DNA from: Luteolibacter flavescens
GTDB lineage: Bacteria > Verrucomicrobiota > Verrucomicrobiia > Verrucomicrobiales > Akkermansiaceae
NCBI RefSeq assembly: GCF_025950085.1
Contig: NZ_JAPDDS010000004.1
Span: forward strand, 310,001 to 374,000
Direction: 5' to 3'
Length of the DNA stretch: 64,000 bases
Shown: one piece after another, positions 1 to 8,418 of the stretch
Numbering within the stretch: position 1 is the first letter of the stretch
Layout of the letters: each line of letters starts with the position of its first letter
Program-made: the position numbers and the translations under genes
The notes under the pieces: generated by a model
What the model was told of the DNA's origin: nothing
Databases searched by the model: none
The model's input: the letters and a program-made list of their open reading frames with translations, nothing else

Positions 1-812
1 GCGGGCGTGCCGAAGAATTGATCGTGCGCGGTGATGGCCTCGCGGCGTGCGGTGTCCGAGGACTTCGCGATGCCGAAGTCGATGATCTTCGGGACATTCG
101 CGCCGTCCTGCCGGGTGACGATCACATTCGACGGCTTGATGTCGCGGTGGATGATGCCCTTCTGGTGGGCATGCTGGATGGCATTGCAGACGAGGACGAA
201 GAGCTCGAGTCGCGCGCGGCAGTCGAGCTTGTGGCGATTGCAGTAGGTGGTGATGGGCTCGCCGGTGACGAGCTCCATGGCGAAGTAGGGCTTGCCCGTG
301 GGGGTGGTGCCGGCGTCGAGGACCTTCGCGATATTCGGGTGGTCCATGAGGGCGAGCGCCTGCCGCTCGATGTCGAAGCGGGCGAGGGCATTCGGATTCT
401 CCACCTCCATGCGGACGATCTTCAGCGCGACGCGGCGGCAGATGGGGTGCTCCTGCTCCGCCTCGTAGACAACGCCGCCGCCGCCCTCGCCGAGGCGGGA
501 GATGAGGCGGTAGGGGCCGAGCTTTTCCGGCGGTGCATCGTCATCGATGAAGCGGCGTGCGACGATGGGCCGGCCGTGGTGGGTCTCGGAGAGGATGGTG
601 GCGGTGACGCGGGCGCGCTGCTCGCGGGCCTCCAGGAAGAAGGTGGCGGCACCGTCGGCAGCCTCCAGCAGGCCGGTCATCTCGACCTTCGCGGCCTCGC
701 GGTTTTCGAAGACGCGGTCGAGGAAGACGCGGCGCGAGGCGGGGTCGTCCAGCGAGAGTGCCACCTCCATGATGGCGCTGCTGATTTCCTCGTCGATGTC
801 GGCTGGGTTCAT
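1..812 (-). CDS. Ser/Thr protein kinase, Hanks type (C-terminus outside window)
   Basis: Reading the minus strand from the ATG at 812 gives about 270 residues running off the left edge. Residues 1-95 are a helical N-terminal region rich in Glu and Ala. The kinase domain starts near residue 100: glycine loop LGEGGGGVV (108-116), ATP-anchoring Lys131 in VALK, a conserved Glu149, catalytic loop HRDIKPSN (222-229) and DFG (245-247). The activation segment is reached just before the edge. The kinase should phosphorylate Ser/Thr on cytosolic targets; a C-terminal sensor or membrane segment may lie outside the window. It starts 16 bp after the ECF sigma stop at 829, so the two are probably one operon, a pairing common in Planctomycetes, Verrucomicrobia and Acidobacteria. 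Kinase identity is certain from the motifs; substrate and signal are unknown. Confidence 0.93.
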   Translation of the reverse strand, partial: MNPADIDEEISSAIMEVALSLDDPASRRVFLDRVFENREAAKVEMTGLLEAADGAATFFLEAREQRARVTATILSETHHGRPIVARRFIDDDAPPEKLGPYRLISRLGEGGGGVVYEAEQEHPICRRVALKIVRMEVENPNALARFDIERQALALMDHPNIAKVLDAGTTPTGKPYFAMELVTGEPITTYCNRHKLDCRARLELFVLVCNAIQHAHQKGIIHRDIKPSNVIVTRQDGANVPKIIDFGIAKSSDTARREAITAHDQFFGTP

Positions 813-828
813 GGGTGCCGGGTGTGAG

Positions 829-1377
829 TCAGCGCTGGTGGTCTTCCTGGATGAGGCGGTAGAGCTTCGCCTTTGCAAACATCCACTGGCGCTCCACGGA
901 GCGCATGCTGCGGCCGGTGACCTGGCTGATCTCCTCGCTGCTGAGGCCGCCGTAAAATTTCAGGAGGACGACCTTCGCGGAGTAGGGGTCGATCTTTTCC
1001 AGCTTGGTGAGGCAGTCGTGGATGAGGAGGATGTGGGAGTCGTCCTCGAAGACTCCGGCGTCGAGATTCTCCGGCGGGCGGGTGCGCTTCTGGCGGGTCT
1101 GGGCGCGCACGCGGTCCACCAGGATGCGGCGCATGGCCTGGGCGGCGGCATTGAAGAAGTGTTCCTTGCTTTGCCACATCTTCCCATCGATCTCGGAGAG
1201 GCGGAGCCATGCCTCGTGGACGAGCGCGGTGGGCTGGAGGGTCTTGCTGGCGCTCTCCCGGTCGAGGCGGAAGGCAGCGAGGCGCCGGAGCTCGTCATAG
1301 ACGACGGGCATCAACTCCGCGGAAGAAAAGCAGAACTCGTCCGCCCTGATCTCCGGGCATCCGGTGGTCGTTCCCAT
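829..1377 (-). CDS. ECF-type RNA polymerase sigma factor (TIGR02999-like, kinase-linked)
   Basis: The protein has 182 residues from the ATG at 1377. An open frame extends further upstream, but its residues do not resemble the family. Region 2 includes an LQPTALVHEAWLRL stretch and a following helix with AAQAMRRILVDRVRA. Region 4 includes LLKFYGGLSSEEIS and the recognition helix SMRSVERQWMFAKAKL. This layout matches the ECF group often found next to Ser/Thr kinases (TIGR02999 / Sigma70_ECF). It would redirect core RNA polymerase to a small regulon. No anti-sigma factor is adjacent; the kinase gene follows directly and may control its activity by phosphorylation, which is an inference from gene order. 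Target promoters are unknown. Confidence 0.9.
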   Translation of the reverse strand: MGTTTGCPEIRADEFCFSSAELMPVVYDELRRLAAFRLDRESASKTLQPTALVHEAWLRLSEIDGKMWQSKEHFFNAAAQAMRRILVDRVRAQTRQKRTRPPENLDAGVFEDDSHILLIHDCLTKLEKIDPYSAKVVLLKFYGGLSSEEISQVTGRSMRSVERQWMFAKAKLYRLIQEDHQR

Positions 1378-1609
1378 TCCCTCACGGGTTATGCGGGAGG
1401 GAAAGCCGGGGCAAGCGGAAAGGGCGTCTGCAAAGGGGGCGGCGGGGGCGATGTGGGATTTTTGATATCCGGTGAAGTTTTTTGGCGGGTTTGTCGGGCG
1501 GACGTCGGAGTGAGGGATGGAGGCGCACCAACCCTGTGCGCCGCCGGGGCGCGTGGAGACACGGCCCGAACCCAGAAATCCAAGACCCAGACCCCGACCC
1601 AAACCCACC

Positions 1610-2422
1610 GTGAAACCTTCGTTTCTCCCCCTGTTTCTCATTTCCGGCCTTCTCCCTTTGGCAAGCCAGGCCGCCCTCATCGCCACCGAGAGATTCGACT
1701 ACGCGGACGGCTCCGTGGTCGGCCAGACCGGAGGCACGGGCTGGAACTACGAGCGGAATGACGAGCCCGCCGCGCCGCCGCAGTCGCCGTCGAACTGGAA
1801 CAATGAGTTCGGCACGCACTCGATCGTCTCGTCCGCGCTGGTGACGAATTCCGGCGGCGTGCGCCGTGAATTCGGCGGTGCGACCGAGGGCACGGGCAGC
1901 GACAGCAACGAGCGCGAGGGTGCCTTCCGTGCGAGCGGCACCATGTTCTTTTCCGTGAGCTACACGGCGGTGACGGCCGGCCAGTGGAGCGGCGTGAGCT
2001 CGTATGACTTCAGCGGCCCCGGCGCGGAGAAGATCTTCTGGGGCGCGCCCGGCGGCGGGAACAACGGCGCTTTCTTCGGCATCGACGTGAATGGCAGCGG
2101 CCAGACGATCAGCACCATCCCGGTGGTGACGGGGCAGACTTACACGCTCGTCGGCATGCTGGACTTCGACGCGGACGTGGTGGCGCTGTGGGTGAATCCT
2201 GACTCGAACGACACGGCGACCTCCTACGATGTCTCGCGCCCCTACACCGGTGGCAACTGGTCCACCGCGCTGCGCCTCGCCTCCGGGAACCAGGTGCGCT
2301 GGGACGACCTGCTGGTGGGAACCAGCTTCTCCGACGTGGTCGCGGTGCCAGAGACCTCCGTGCCATTGCTCGGCCTCGCGGGTGCCGCGCTGCTGCTGAA
2401 GCGCCGCCGCCGTGGCTGCTGA
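1610..2422 (+). CDS. Secreted PEP-CTERM sorting-domain protein, single module
   Basis: I place the start at GTG 1610, because translation from there gives a good signal peptide (MKPSFLPLFLISGLLPLASQ, cleavage near Ala23). The upstream in-frame ATG at 1517 only adds a Pro/Arg-rich stretch. The 270-residue product begins its mature part with ALIATERFDYADGSVVGQ, then a beta-rich module of about 220 residues ending in W-D-D-L-L-V. The same module recurs three times in the next gene. The C-terminus VPETSVPLLGLAGAALLLKR plus further basic residues has the PEP-CTERM layout: a short Pro-Glu motif, a hydrophobic helix and an arginine cluster. It is expected to be processed by an exosortase at the cell envelope, but no exosortase gene is present here. 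Function of the module is unknown; its fold may be lectin/LamG-like. Confidence 0.82.
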   Translation: MKPSFLPLFLISGLLPLASQAALIATERFDYADGSVVGQTGGTGWNYERNDEPAAPPQSPSNWNNEFGTHSIVSSALVTNSGGVRREFGGATEGTGSDSNEREGAFRASGTMFFSVSYTAVTAGQWSGVSSYDFSGPGAEKIFWGAPGGGNNGAFFGIDVNGSGQTISTIPVVTGQTYTLVGMLDFDADVVALWVNPDSNDTATSYDVSRPYTGGNWSTALRLASGNQVRWDDLLVGTSFSDVVAVPETSVPLLGLAGAALLLKRRRRGC

Positions 2423-2531
2423 GGCGGTCCTAGCTCCCCCACATGACCGCGCGCATCCCGCACCCCAAGTGCGGCGGCGCGCGGTGCTTCATTTCCTTTT
2501 CCCCGAATACCCAGACCCAAACCCAAGACCC

Positions 2532-5500
2532 ATGAAACAAACGATCCTCCCGCTCCTGATGACCGGGGCGGCCATCGTTCCCCTCCAGGCTCAACTGGTG
2601 GGAACGGAGACCTTCACGTATGCCGATGGACCGCTGGCCGACAAGAACGGCGGCACCGGCTTCGACTTCAACAACATCACCGACATCCACACGGGCACGA
2701 AGTCCGACTGGGATGTCACGGGCGGCACGCCGACGGTGACGAATGGTGCCTTCGTGACAAACAACACGGGCGCGAAGCGCGAGTACAACGGCCCGACGGA
2801 GGGCTCGGCGGGCGGCGAGGGCGACGATACCGAGCGCTCCGGCGCGGTGCGTGGCACGGGCCGCGTCTTCTACCGTTTCACGATGAAGCGGAATCCGGGG
2901 ACGCCATGGGCTGGCGCGAGCAGCATGGACTTCGGCACGGAGCGCGCCTTCTTCGGCATGCCGGGCGGCACGGGCGTGACGGGCCAGGTCGAGTGGGGCT
3001 GCCAGATCGCGGGCAGCACGACGTATCGCACGGGCATCGCCGCGGATGACCAGACGCACACCTTCGTCGCGCTGCTGGACTTCGACTACGACCGCATCGC
3101 GCTGTGGGTGGATCCCTCGGCGACGGATTACTACGATCCGGTGAATGGCTCGCACTCGGCAGATGCGGTGGGTTCCTTCACGGGGAACAACTGGTCCACG
3201 GCGGTGCGCCTGGCCTCGGGCGGCGTCACGACTTTCGACGATCTCTCGGTGGCTCTCGATCCGGTGAGCGCGGGCCTGAAGGACTTCACGGATGTGGACC
3301 AGGACGGGCTGCCTGCTTCGTGGGAGGAATTCCACGGGCTGGATGACAATGACGACGGCACGGTGGGTGAGACCTCGCCGGGCGCGAAGAACGGCCCGAA
3401 CGGCGCGCTGGGCGACCCGGACGGCGACACGATCACGAATGCGGTCGAGTTCGCGGACAAGACCTTCCCGACTTCATCCGATACCGATGGCGATGGCCTG
3501 GATGACAAGCGCGAGAAGACGCTGGGAACGAACCCGCTGCTCGACGACACGGACGGCGACAATCTGACGGACGGCTCCGAGGTGGACATGCTGCTGACGA
3601 ACCCGCTGAATGCGGACACGGACGGCGGCGGCACGGCGGACTTCACGGAGACCGCGCTTTCCACAAATCCGCGCGCGGGTCAGGGCGCGGATGATCCGGA
3701 CACGAATGGCAACATGCAGCTCGTGGGTCTGGAATACTTCGACACCTACGTGGACGGGCCGATCTCGGGCGCGTCCGAGGGCATCGGCTGGGACTATGAC
3801 AACAGCGCGCTCGGCGAGACCTTCCTCGGCCACACGACGCTGGCGAGCGCGTGGACGAATGTGACGGGCACGCCGGTGGTGCAGGCCGGCACGCTGCTGA
3901 CGCAGGAGAGCGCGGTGCGCCGTGCCTTCCACGGCGGGACCACGCGGCCCGCGGCAGTGGTGGGCGAGGCGGCGGGCTATTGGCGCGAGGATGCCGCGGG
4001 CACCGGCGTGAATGGCAGCGATGTGCTCTACATCAAGGTGAACATCACGCGCCAGGCGGGTGCCACGTGGAGCGGCCTGAGCCTGTATGACTTCGGCGCG
4101 GAGAAGGTCTTCCTCGGCGTGCCGAGCGGCCTGAGCCCGCGGGGCGTGCGCGAGTATGCGATCGAGCAGACACCGGGCGGGCCGATCACGAAGTTCTCCG
4201 GCGTGCCGGCGGTGACGGCCACCCCGGCGACGCTGGTGGCGCGCTATGACTTCGTGGCCTCGCGCGTGGACCTGTGGGTGAATCCCGACCTGGACTCGCC
4301 CGAGTCCTCGACGCCGATCCTGGCGACGCTGAACATGCCGACGGCGCACATGAGGGGGACCTCGATGCGCCTGGGCTCCGGCGGCTCCGGCACCACGGGC
4401 TGGGACCAGCTCGTGGTGGCCACCACGTGGGACACGCTGAGTTCCCTGCCATCCGACCGCGACGGCGACCGCATGCCGGATGCCTACGAGCTGATCTGGG
4501 GCTTCAATCCCGACGTGAACGATGCCGACGAGGATGCGGACAATGACGGCCGCACGAACCTCCAGGAGTATCGCGACGGCACGAACCCGACCGACGCCGA
4601 CTCCGACAATGACGGCCTGACCGATGGCGAGGAAGCTGCCGCCGGAACCTCGCCGCTGGACCCGGACGCGGACCGCGACGGCATCCTGGATGGAGACGAG
4701 GTGAAGGTCCACGGCACCGACCCGCACAAGGCGGACACGGACGACGACGGGCAGACCGATGGCGGCGAGATCCAAGGCACCGGCGGCGTGACCTCCGATC
4801 CCACGGACCCGAATGACACGGTCGGCGCACCGCTCGGACTCATCGGCATGGAGGACTTCGCCTACACGGACGGCACCATCGAGGGCCTCACGGGTGGGAC
4901 GTACTTCGACTATGAGAACTGGCTCTTCAACGGCCCCTTCGTCGGCCACACCTCGACGACGTCCGACTGGGACGGCACGGCGGCGGTGGCAGGCGGGAAG
5001 CTGGTGACGCGCGAGACCTATGCGTATCGCGACTTCAACGGCCCGACGGAAGGTGCGGGGAACAACGAAGCACCGACCGATGCCCGCATGGGTGCCGTGA
5101 ACGATGATGCGAACTTCCTCTCCAGGGTGGTTTACTTCAAGACGACGATGACGCGCCGCGCGGGTGCGGTGCTGAGCGTCTTCGGCCCGGATGACTTCAA
5201 TGCGGAGCGCCTCGGCTTTGGCGTCGTGAACAACGGTGGCCCCTCGCAGTGGGGCATCCGCGTGGGCAATGAATCGACCACGGACGGCGGCACGCTGGGC
5301 GTGGTGGACGGACAGACCTACACGGTGGTGGGCAAGCTGGACTTCACCGGGAACCGCCTGACGATGTGGGTGGACCCGAACCTCGGCACCACCGAGGCGG
5401 CGAATCCGGCGCGCGTGACGCGTGTCTATGAAGGCACGAACTGGACGAGCGGCGTGCGCTTCACCTCGACCGGCACGGGTGACACCGAGTGGGACGACGT

Positions 5501-5792
5501 GGTCGTGGCGAATACCTGGGCGCAACTGGTCGGCGAGAACGACGATGCGGTGCAGCTCCGCGTGACCGGCTTCGACCGCGTGGCGGGAACGATGAGCCTG
5601 ATGGCGACGGGTATCCCTGCGGGCGAGACCTTCCACCTGCGGAGCTCGACGAACCTGCAGTCCTTCGTGCCGCTGGTGCCTGCGTTCAACTTCAACAGCA
5701 ACACGCCGCAGCCCTTCGTGGTGCCGGTGGCCCCGGGCACGGTGCCGAAGCTCTTCTTCCGCGCGGAGGAAGGTGCGTCGCCCGCACCGTGA
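2532..5792 (+). CDS. Large secreted protein: three lectin-like modules joined by TSP3 calcium repeats
   Basis: The protein has 1086 residues from ATG 2532. A signal peptide (MKQTILPLLMTGAAIVPLQA) is followed by three copies of the roughly 230-residue module seen in the preceding gene. They begin LVGTETFTYADG, LVGLEYFDTYVDG and LIGMEDFAYTDG, and each ends with a W-x-(T/S)-x-x-R-(L/F) strand and a W/F-D-D/Q-L/V-V element. The modules are separated by two Asp-rich linkers with many DxDxDG repeats (for example DTDGDGLDD, DSDNDGLTD, DTDDDGQTD), typical of calcium-binding thrombospondin type 3 repeats. The C-terminus, about 75 residues with HLRSSTNLQSFVPL, resembles the terminal domain common on verrucomicrobial secreted proteins. 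It lacks a PEP-CTERM tail, unlike its neighbour. An envelope or extracellular adhesin or binding role is likely; the ligand is unknown. Confidence 0.8.
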   Translation: MKQTILPLLMTGAAIVPLQAQLVGTETFTYADGPLADKNGGTGFDFNNITDIHTGTKSDWDVTGGTPTVTNGAFVTNNTGAKREYNGPTEGSAGGEGDDTERSGAVRGTGRVFYRFTMKRNPGTPWAGASSMDFGTERAFFGMPGGTGVTGQVEWGCQIAGSTTYRTGIAADDQTHTFVALLDFDYDRIALWVDPSATDYYDPVNGSHSADAVGSFTGNNWSTAVRLASGGVTTFDDLSVALDPVSAGLKDFTDVDQDGLPASWEEFHGLDDNDDGTVGETSPGAKNGPNGALGDPDGDTITNAVEFADKTFPTSSDTDGDGLDDKREKTLGTNPLLDDTDGDNLTDGSEVDMLLTNPLNADTDGGGTADFTETALSTNPRAGQGADDPDTNGNMQLVGLEYFDTYVDGPISGASEGIGWDYDNSALGETFLGHTTLASAWTNVTGTPVVQAGTLLTQESAVRRAFHGGTTRPAAVVGEAAGYWREDAAGTGVNGSDVLYIKVNITRQAGATWSGLSLYDFGAEKVFLGVPSGLSPRGVREYAIEQTPGGPITKFSGVPAVTATPATLVARYDFVASRVDLWVNPDLDSPESSTPILATLNMPTAHMRGTSMRLGSGGSGTTGWDQLVVATTWDTLSSLPSDRDGDRMPDAYELIWGFNPDVNDADEDADNDGRTNLQEYRDGTNPTDADSDNDGLTDGEEAAAGTSPLDPDADRDGILDGDEVKVHGTDPHKADTDDDGQTDGGEIQGTGGVTSDPTDPNDTVGAPLGLIGMEDFAYTDGTIEGLTGGTYFDYENWLFNGPFVGHTSTTSDWDGTAAVAGGKLVTRETYAYRDFNGPTEGAGNNEAPTDARMGAVNDDANFLSRVVYFKTTMTRRAGAVLSVFGPDDFNAERLGFGVVNNGGPSQWGIRVGNESTTDGGTLGVVDGQTYTVVGKLDFTGNRLTMWVDPNLGTTEAANPARVTRVYEGTNWTSGVRFTSTGTGDTEWDDVVVANTWAQLVGENDDAVQLRVTGFDRVAGTMSLMATGIPAGETFHLRSSTNLQSFVPLVPAFNFNSNTPQPFVVPVAPGTVPKLFFRAEEGASPAP

Positions 5793-5825
5793 GCTGCGGA
5801 TTGACTGACCGACTGATGATTCACG

Positions 5826-5867
5826 GGCCCGCCTCGCAGGGATGCGGGGCGGGCCTTTCTCTTTTTC
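5826..5867 (+). terminator. Rho-independent terminator after the three-module gene
   Basis: Arms GGCCCGCC (5826-5833) and GGCGGGCC (5848-5855) pair perfectly and are followed by TTTCTCTTTTT. It lies 34 bp after the stop at 5792 and separates that gene from the sigma factor gene at 5897. Confidence 0.8.
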
Positions 5868-5896
5868 CCCTGCACCCGGTGGCGAGCGAGCCAGCC

Positions 5897-6436
5897 ATGA
5901 GAGATCACGCGTTCGAGAGCCTGCTGGTGGAGCACCAGCGGTCGCTGCTGCTTTTCATCAAGTCGCAGGTGGCGAACCATCATGAGGCGGAGGACCTGCT
6001 GCAGCGGACGAATGTGATCCTGTGGCAGAAGCGGGGGAACTTCGAGGAGGGGTCGAATTTCCGGGCGTGGGCCTTTGCCATCGCGCGGCTGGAGATGATG
6101 AACCAGCTCCGCCAGCTCCAGCGGGACCGGAAGGTATTCACGGACGAGGAAGCGGGCGAGCGGGTGGCGGATGCCACGTCGCGGACGGCGCACGGGGACG
6201 AGACGTCATTGATCGCGCTGAGGGATTGCCTGAAGCGGCTGCCGCCACGGGACCGCGAGCTGCTCTTTGTGCGATACTCGACGGATCGTCCGCTGAAGGA
6301 CTATGCGGAGAACCTGAGCCGCAGTCCCGGCACGCTGAAGGCGCGGCTGCACCGCATCCGCGAGCGGCTGAGGAAGAGCATCATGATCCGCCTCCGCGAG
6401 CTGGAGCCGACGATGGCGGGCGGCGCGGTGGATTGA
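5897..6436 (+). CDS. ECF RNA polymerase sigma factor (Rhodopirellula/Verrucomicrobium type, orphan)
   Basis: The protein has 179 residues from ATG 5897 (MRDHAFESLLVEHQ). Region 2 is clear: HHEAEDLLQRTNVILWQK and FRAWAFAIARLEMMNQLR. Region 4 has LPPRDRELLFVRY and a helix-turn-helix with SPGTLKARLHRIRERL. This fits the Rhodopirellula/Verrucomicrobium sigma-70 family (TIGR02989). Relatives are usually followed by a FecR-domain anti-sigma gene, as happens elsewhere in this window at 59937-61837. Here no partner follows; the next 380 bp hold only palindromic repeats. It is therefore an orphan, or its partner sits elsewhere. Regulon unknown. Confidence 0.88.
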   Translation: MRDHAFESLLVEHQRSLLLFIKSQVANHHEAEDLLQRTNVILWQKRGNFEEGSNFRAWAFAIARLEMMNQLRQLQRDRKVFTDEEAGERVADATSRTAHGDETSLIALRDCLKRLPPRDRELLFVRYSTDRPLKDYAENLSRSPGTLKARLHRIRERLRKSIMIRLRELEPTMAGGAVD

Positions 6437-6477
6437 GCCGCGAGGGTGTGCGGAAAGGGGAGAGATGGCGCCTGAAA

Positions 6478-6779
6478 GTGGCTGGGGCATCCTGCCCCAA
6501 GCCTTTGCACGGGTCTGGTGGCGGAGGCTCGCCGATGAGGAGGGTGGACGTTCCGTCCACCCGGGTCGACGGAACGTCGACCCTCCTCAGGGCAGGCCTG
6601 CGTGGCGGGACTTTCGAGGGCTTCGGGCTTTCTTTGATGGACCGCGAAAAACGCGAAAAGGCGCGAAATTTTAAAGGCAGGGGGAGGGAGGGCAGCGTCT
6701 AACAGGAGAAGAAGGAGCCGGGTCTAACAGGTAGTGGCGCGCTCCCTCGGCAAGGCTTGGGGCAGGATGCCCCAGCCAC
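6478..6779. repeat. Inverted REP-like doublet in a gene-free stretch, with a central palindrome
   Basis: The stretch 6437-6822 holds no convincing gene. A palindromic unit containing CTGGGGCATCCTGCCCCA lies at 6478-6508 and recurs in opposite orientation at 6750-6779 (about 30-bp arms with one indel). Each unit is itself a hairpin (TGGGGCA/TGCCCCA). Relatives of the unit occur at 28545 and 32377. Between the arms is a second, different near-palindrome at 6538-6587. Confidence 0.8.
6538..6587. repeat. 50-bp near-perfect palindrome
   Basis: The two 25-bp halves meet with no loop and differ from perfect symmetry at only two pairs. The halves carry GGACGTTCCGTC and its mirror GACGGAACGTC. It sits between the arms of the 6478/6779 repeat doublet. 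Confidence 0.75.
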
Positions 6780-6822
6780 GGTCTCCGGGCCTTTGGCTTT
6801 CCCAACTCTCAACCCTCATCCA

Positions 6823-7497
6823 TCAACTCTCAACCTTCTCCGCCTTCGCATCGGACTCCGCCTTCGAGGCCTTGCGGGCTTCGGCGACGAAGTGATTGCA
6901 GGCCTCGCGGCAGAGAAGGGGGAGCGCCCGGGTGCGGTCGCGGTCTCCGGGGATACCGTCGTAGCGACTGGCCTCGCTGTCCTCGAGCGGGGTATCGGCG
7001 TCGATCTGCCAGAGGATCTTTTTCACACAGCAGTTCGCGGGGCCGCAGACCTCGCGGACGAGCGCCTGGGCACCGGTGTCGCTGAGATTCCGGGCAAAGC
7101 GGTACATGCCGGTCTGCCGGTTGAGCTTGTCACGCAGGTGCTCGACTTCCAGGCGGCCATCCTGCTGCGCGAGCCACAGACCGACGGCGGCGGGGTAGAA
7201 GAGATCGAGCGCCTGGAGAAGCTCCGCATCATCGGCGAGGTGGAGCTGCCAGCCACGCTTGAGGGATTGCTCGGCCTTCGTGAAGCGGTAGCGGCCGTCC
7301 TCCGTCCAGGTGGAAATGTCGCGCGCGGCTGCTGGACCGTGGTGGTTTTCTAGCAGATCGGCAGCGGTGTCTCCGTCGTCAATGTGGCGGAGCACGTGGC
7401 CGGCGCCACCGGCCTGCGGGAGGATGGCGACCTGGCCAATCTGGCAGATGCCGCCGGCAATGGCTTCGGTGAGGCGTTCGGAAAGCTTCATCGTCAT
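6823..7497 (-). CDS. DR2241-type Fe-S domain protein, partner of CbiX-like chelatase
   Basis: The protein has 224 residues, and its ATG at 7497 overlaps the stop of the upstream CbiX-like gene (ATGA), so the two are translationally coupled. It is soluble, with no signal peptide. The C-terminal half carries the cysteine set CGPANCC plus LLCREAC, suited to one Fe-S cluster. In Deinococcus DR2241-like proteins a CbiX-like chelatase domain is followed by a stabilising domain and an Fe-S domain in one chain; here that second half appears to be a separate gene. The N-terminal part (RYRFTKAEQSLKRGW, LADDAELLQALDLFYP) would be the stabilising portion. The role is probably in tetrapyrrole metal insertion or a related redox-gated step, inferred from the family. 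The low-complexity Lys/Glu/Ala tail at the C-terminus looks disordered. Confidence 0.68.
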   Translation of the reverse strand: MTMKLSERLTEAIAGGICQIGQVAILPQAGGAGHVLRHIDDGDTAADLLENHHGPAAARDISTWTEDGRYRFTKAEQSLKRGWQLHLADDAELLQALDLFYPAAVGLWLAQQDGRLEVEHLRDKLNRQTGMYRFARNLSDTGAQALVREVCGPANCCVKKILWQIDADTPLEDSEASRYDGIPGDRDRTRALPLLCREACNHFVAEARKASKAESDAKAEKVES

Positions 7498-8315
7498 TTG
7501 GGGAGGAGGTGTTTCGCGTCGAAGTCGGAGACCTGGTCGAGGATCACGTCGGCGAGGTGGCGTTCGGTGCCGATGGCGGAGGAGTAGTAGAGGGTCTTGC
7601 CCTGAAGGTGGTGGGGATTGTGGCGGAAGACCTCGCGCTGGCTGGCGGCCTCGCCGGGCTCGGCCTCGAAGCCGAGGAGCACGGGGATATCCTGGTAGCT
7701 GTGGAGGCCGTCCGCGATGAAGAAGGGGACAACGACGACATTCGGCGTGGTGGCGAGGGTGGCCCAGTCGGCGATGAGGGGCGCTTCTTCCATGTAGGCG
7801 TCGAGCACCTCGGCGTAGCCGGCGCCGGAGGACTTGATGAGGGCCACCTGGTCCTTGATGGCCTTGGTGGAGTTCTGGTTCAGCCCGGTGCCGTGGCCGA
7901 CGATGAAGAGGGTGGTTTGCGCGGGGTCGGCATCGGGGGCCACTTCCTTCGCGCGGGCGAGCAGCAGCCCGGTCATGGAGGGGTGGACGCCCACGGGGAG
8001 GGTGTAGTGCCAGGTCTTCCCGGCGCGGCGGGTGGTGGGGCCGTCGAGGCGGAGCTCGCGGGGGATCACTTCCTGGGTGAAGTAGCCTTCGCTGATGAAG
8101 TCAGGGACGACATAGACTTCCTCGGCATCAATGAGATACTCCGCCTCGCGCATGGAGGGCTCCTCCTTCCAGAAGCAACAGTGGACCTCGCCGAAGGCAC
8201 CGAGCCGACGGATCTCGTCGGCATGGTCGAAGTAGGGCGTGGAGGAGTCCGGATTCTCGGTGGAGCCGTGGCCGACGATGAGCAGGGCGGCGTGCGGCTT
8301 GGGAGTGAAGGGCAT
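7494..8315 (-). CDS. CbiX/SirB-like sirohydrochlorin chelatase family protein
   Basis: The protein has 273 residues from ATG 8315 (MPFTPKPHAALLIVGHGSTEN); an in-frame GTG at 8336 would add only seven residues. Two tandem chelatase-like halves are visible. The first has the metal-site motif VGHGS near residue 15 and EVHCCFWKEEPSMREA, and the second has FIVGHGTGLNQNS near residue 132 and ADGLHSYQDIP. CbiX proteins insert Co2+ or Fe2+ into sirohydrochlorin using such His residues. The double-domain layout and the coupled Fe-S protein downstream make DR2241-like proteins the closest described relatives. No other cobalamin or siroheme genes are nearby, so the true substrate is uncertain. Confidence 0.78.
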   Translation of the reverse strand: MPFTPKPHAALLIVGHGSTENPDSSTPYFDHADEIRRLGAFGEVHCCFWKEEPSMREAEYLIDAEEVYVVPDFISEGYFTQEVIPRELRLDGPTTRRAGKTWHYTLPVGVHPSMTGLLLARAKEVAPDADPAQTTLFIVGHGTGLNQNSTKAIKDQVALIKSSGAGYAEVLDAYMEEAPLIADWATLATTPNVVVVPFFIADGLHSYQDIPVLLGFEAEPGEAASQREVFRHNPHHLQGKTLYYSSAIGTERHLADVILDQVSDFDAKHLLPK

Positions 8316-8418
8316 GGGGGAAAGGGTGCGCGGCACGGGGCCGTGCGCAAGTCTCGGTTTCCCCCGGGGTGGTGCTTGGCGCTTGGAAGAGACGGGCGGG
8401 GCGGGCAGGCTCCGCGGC

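Noticed and set aside
1517-1609. Upstream ATG start of the first PEP-CTERM gene
   Set aside because: It would add 31 Pro/Arg-rich residues before an otherwise perfect signal peptide; GTG 1610 is preferred.
3474-5636. 720-codon open frame on the minus strand
   Set aside because: Antisense to the three-module protein, whose plus-strand frame has a signal peptide and DxDxDG repeats.
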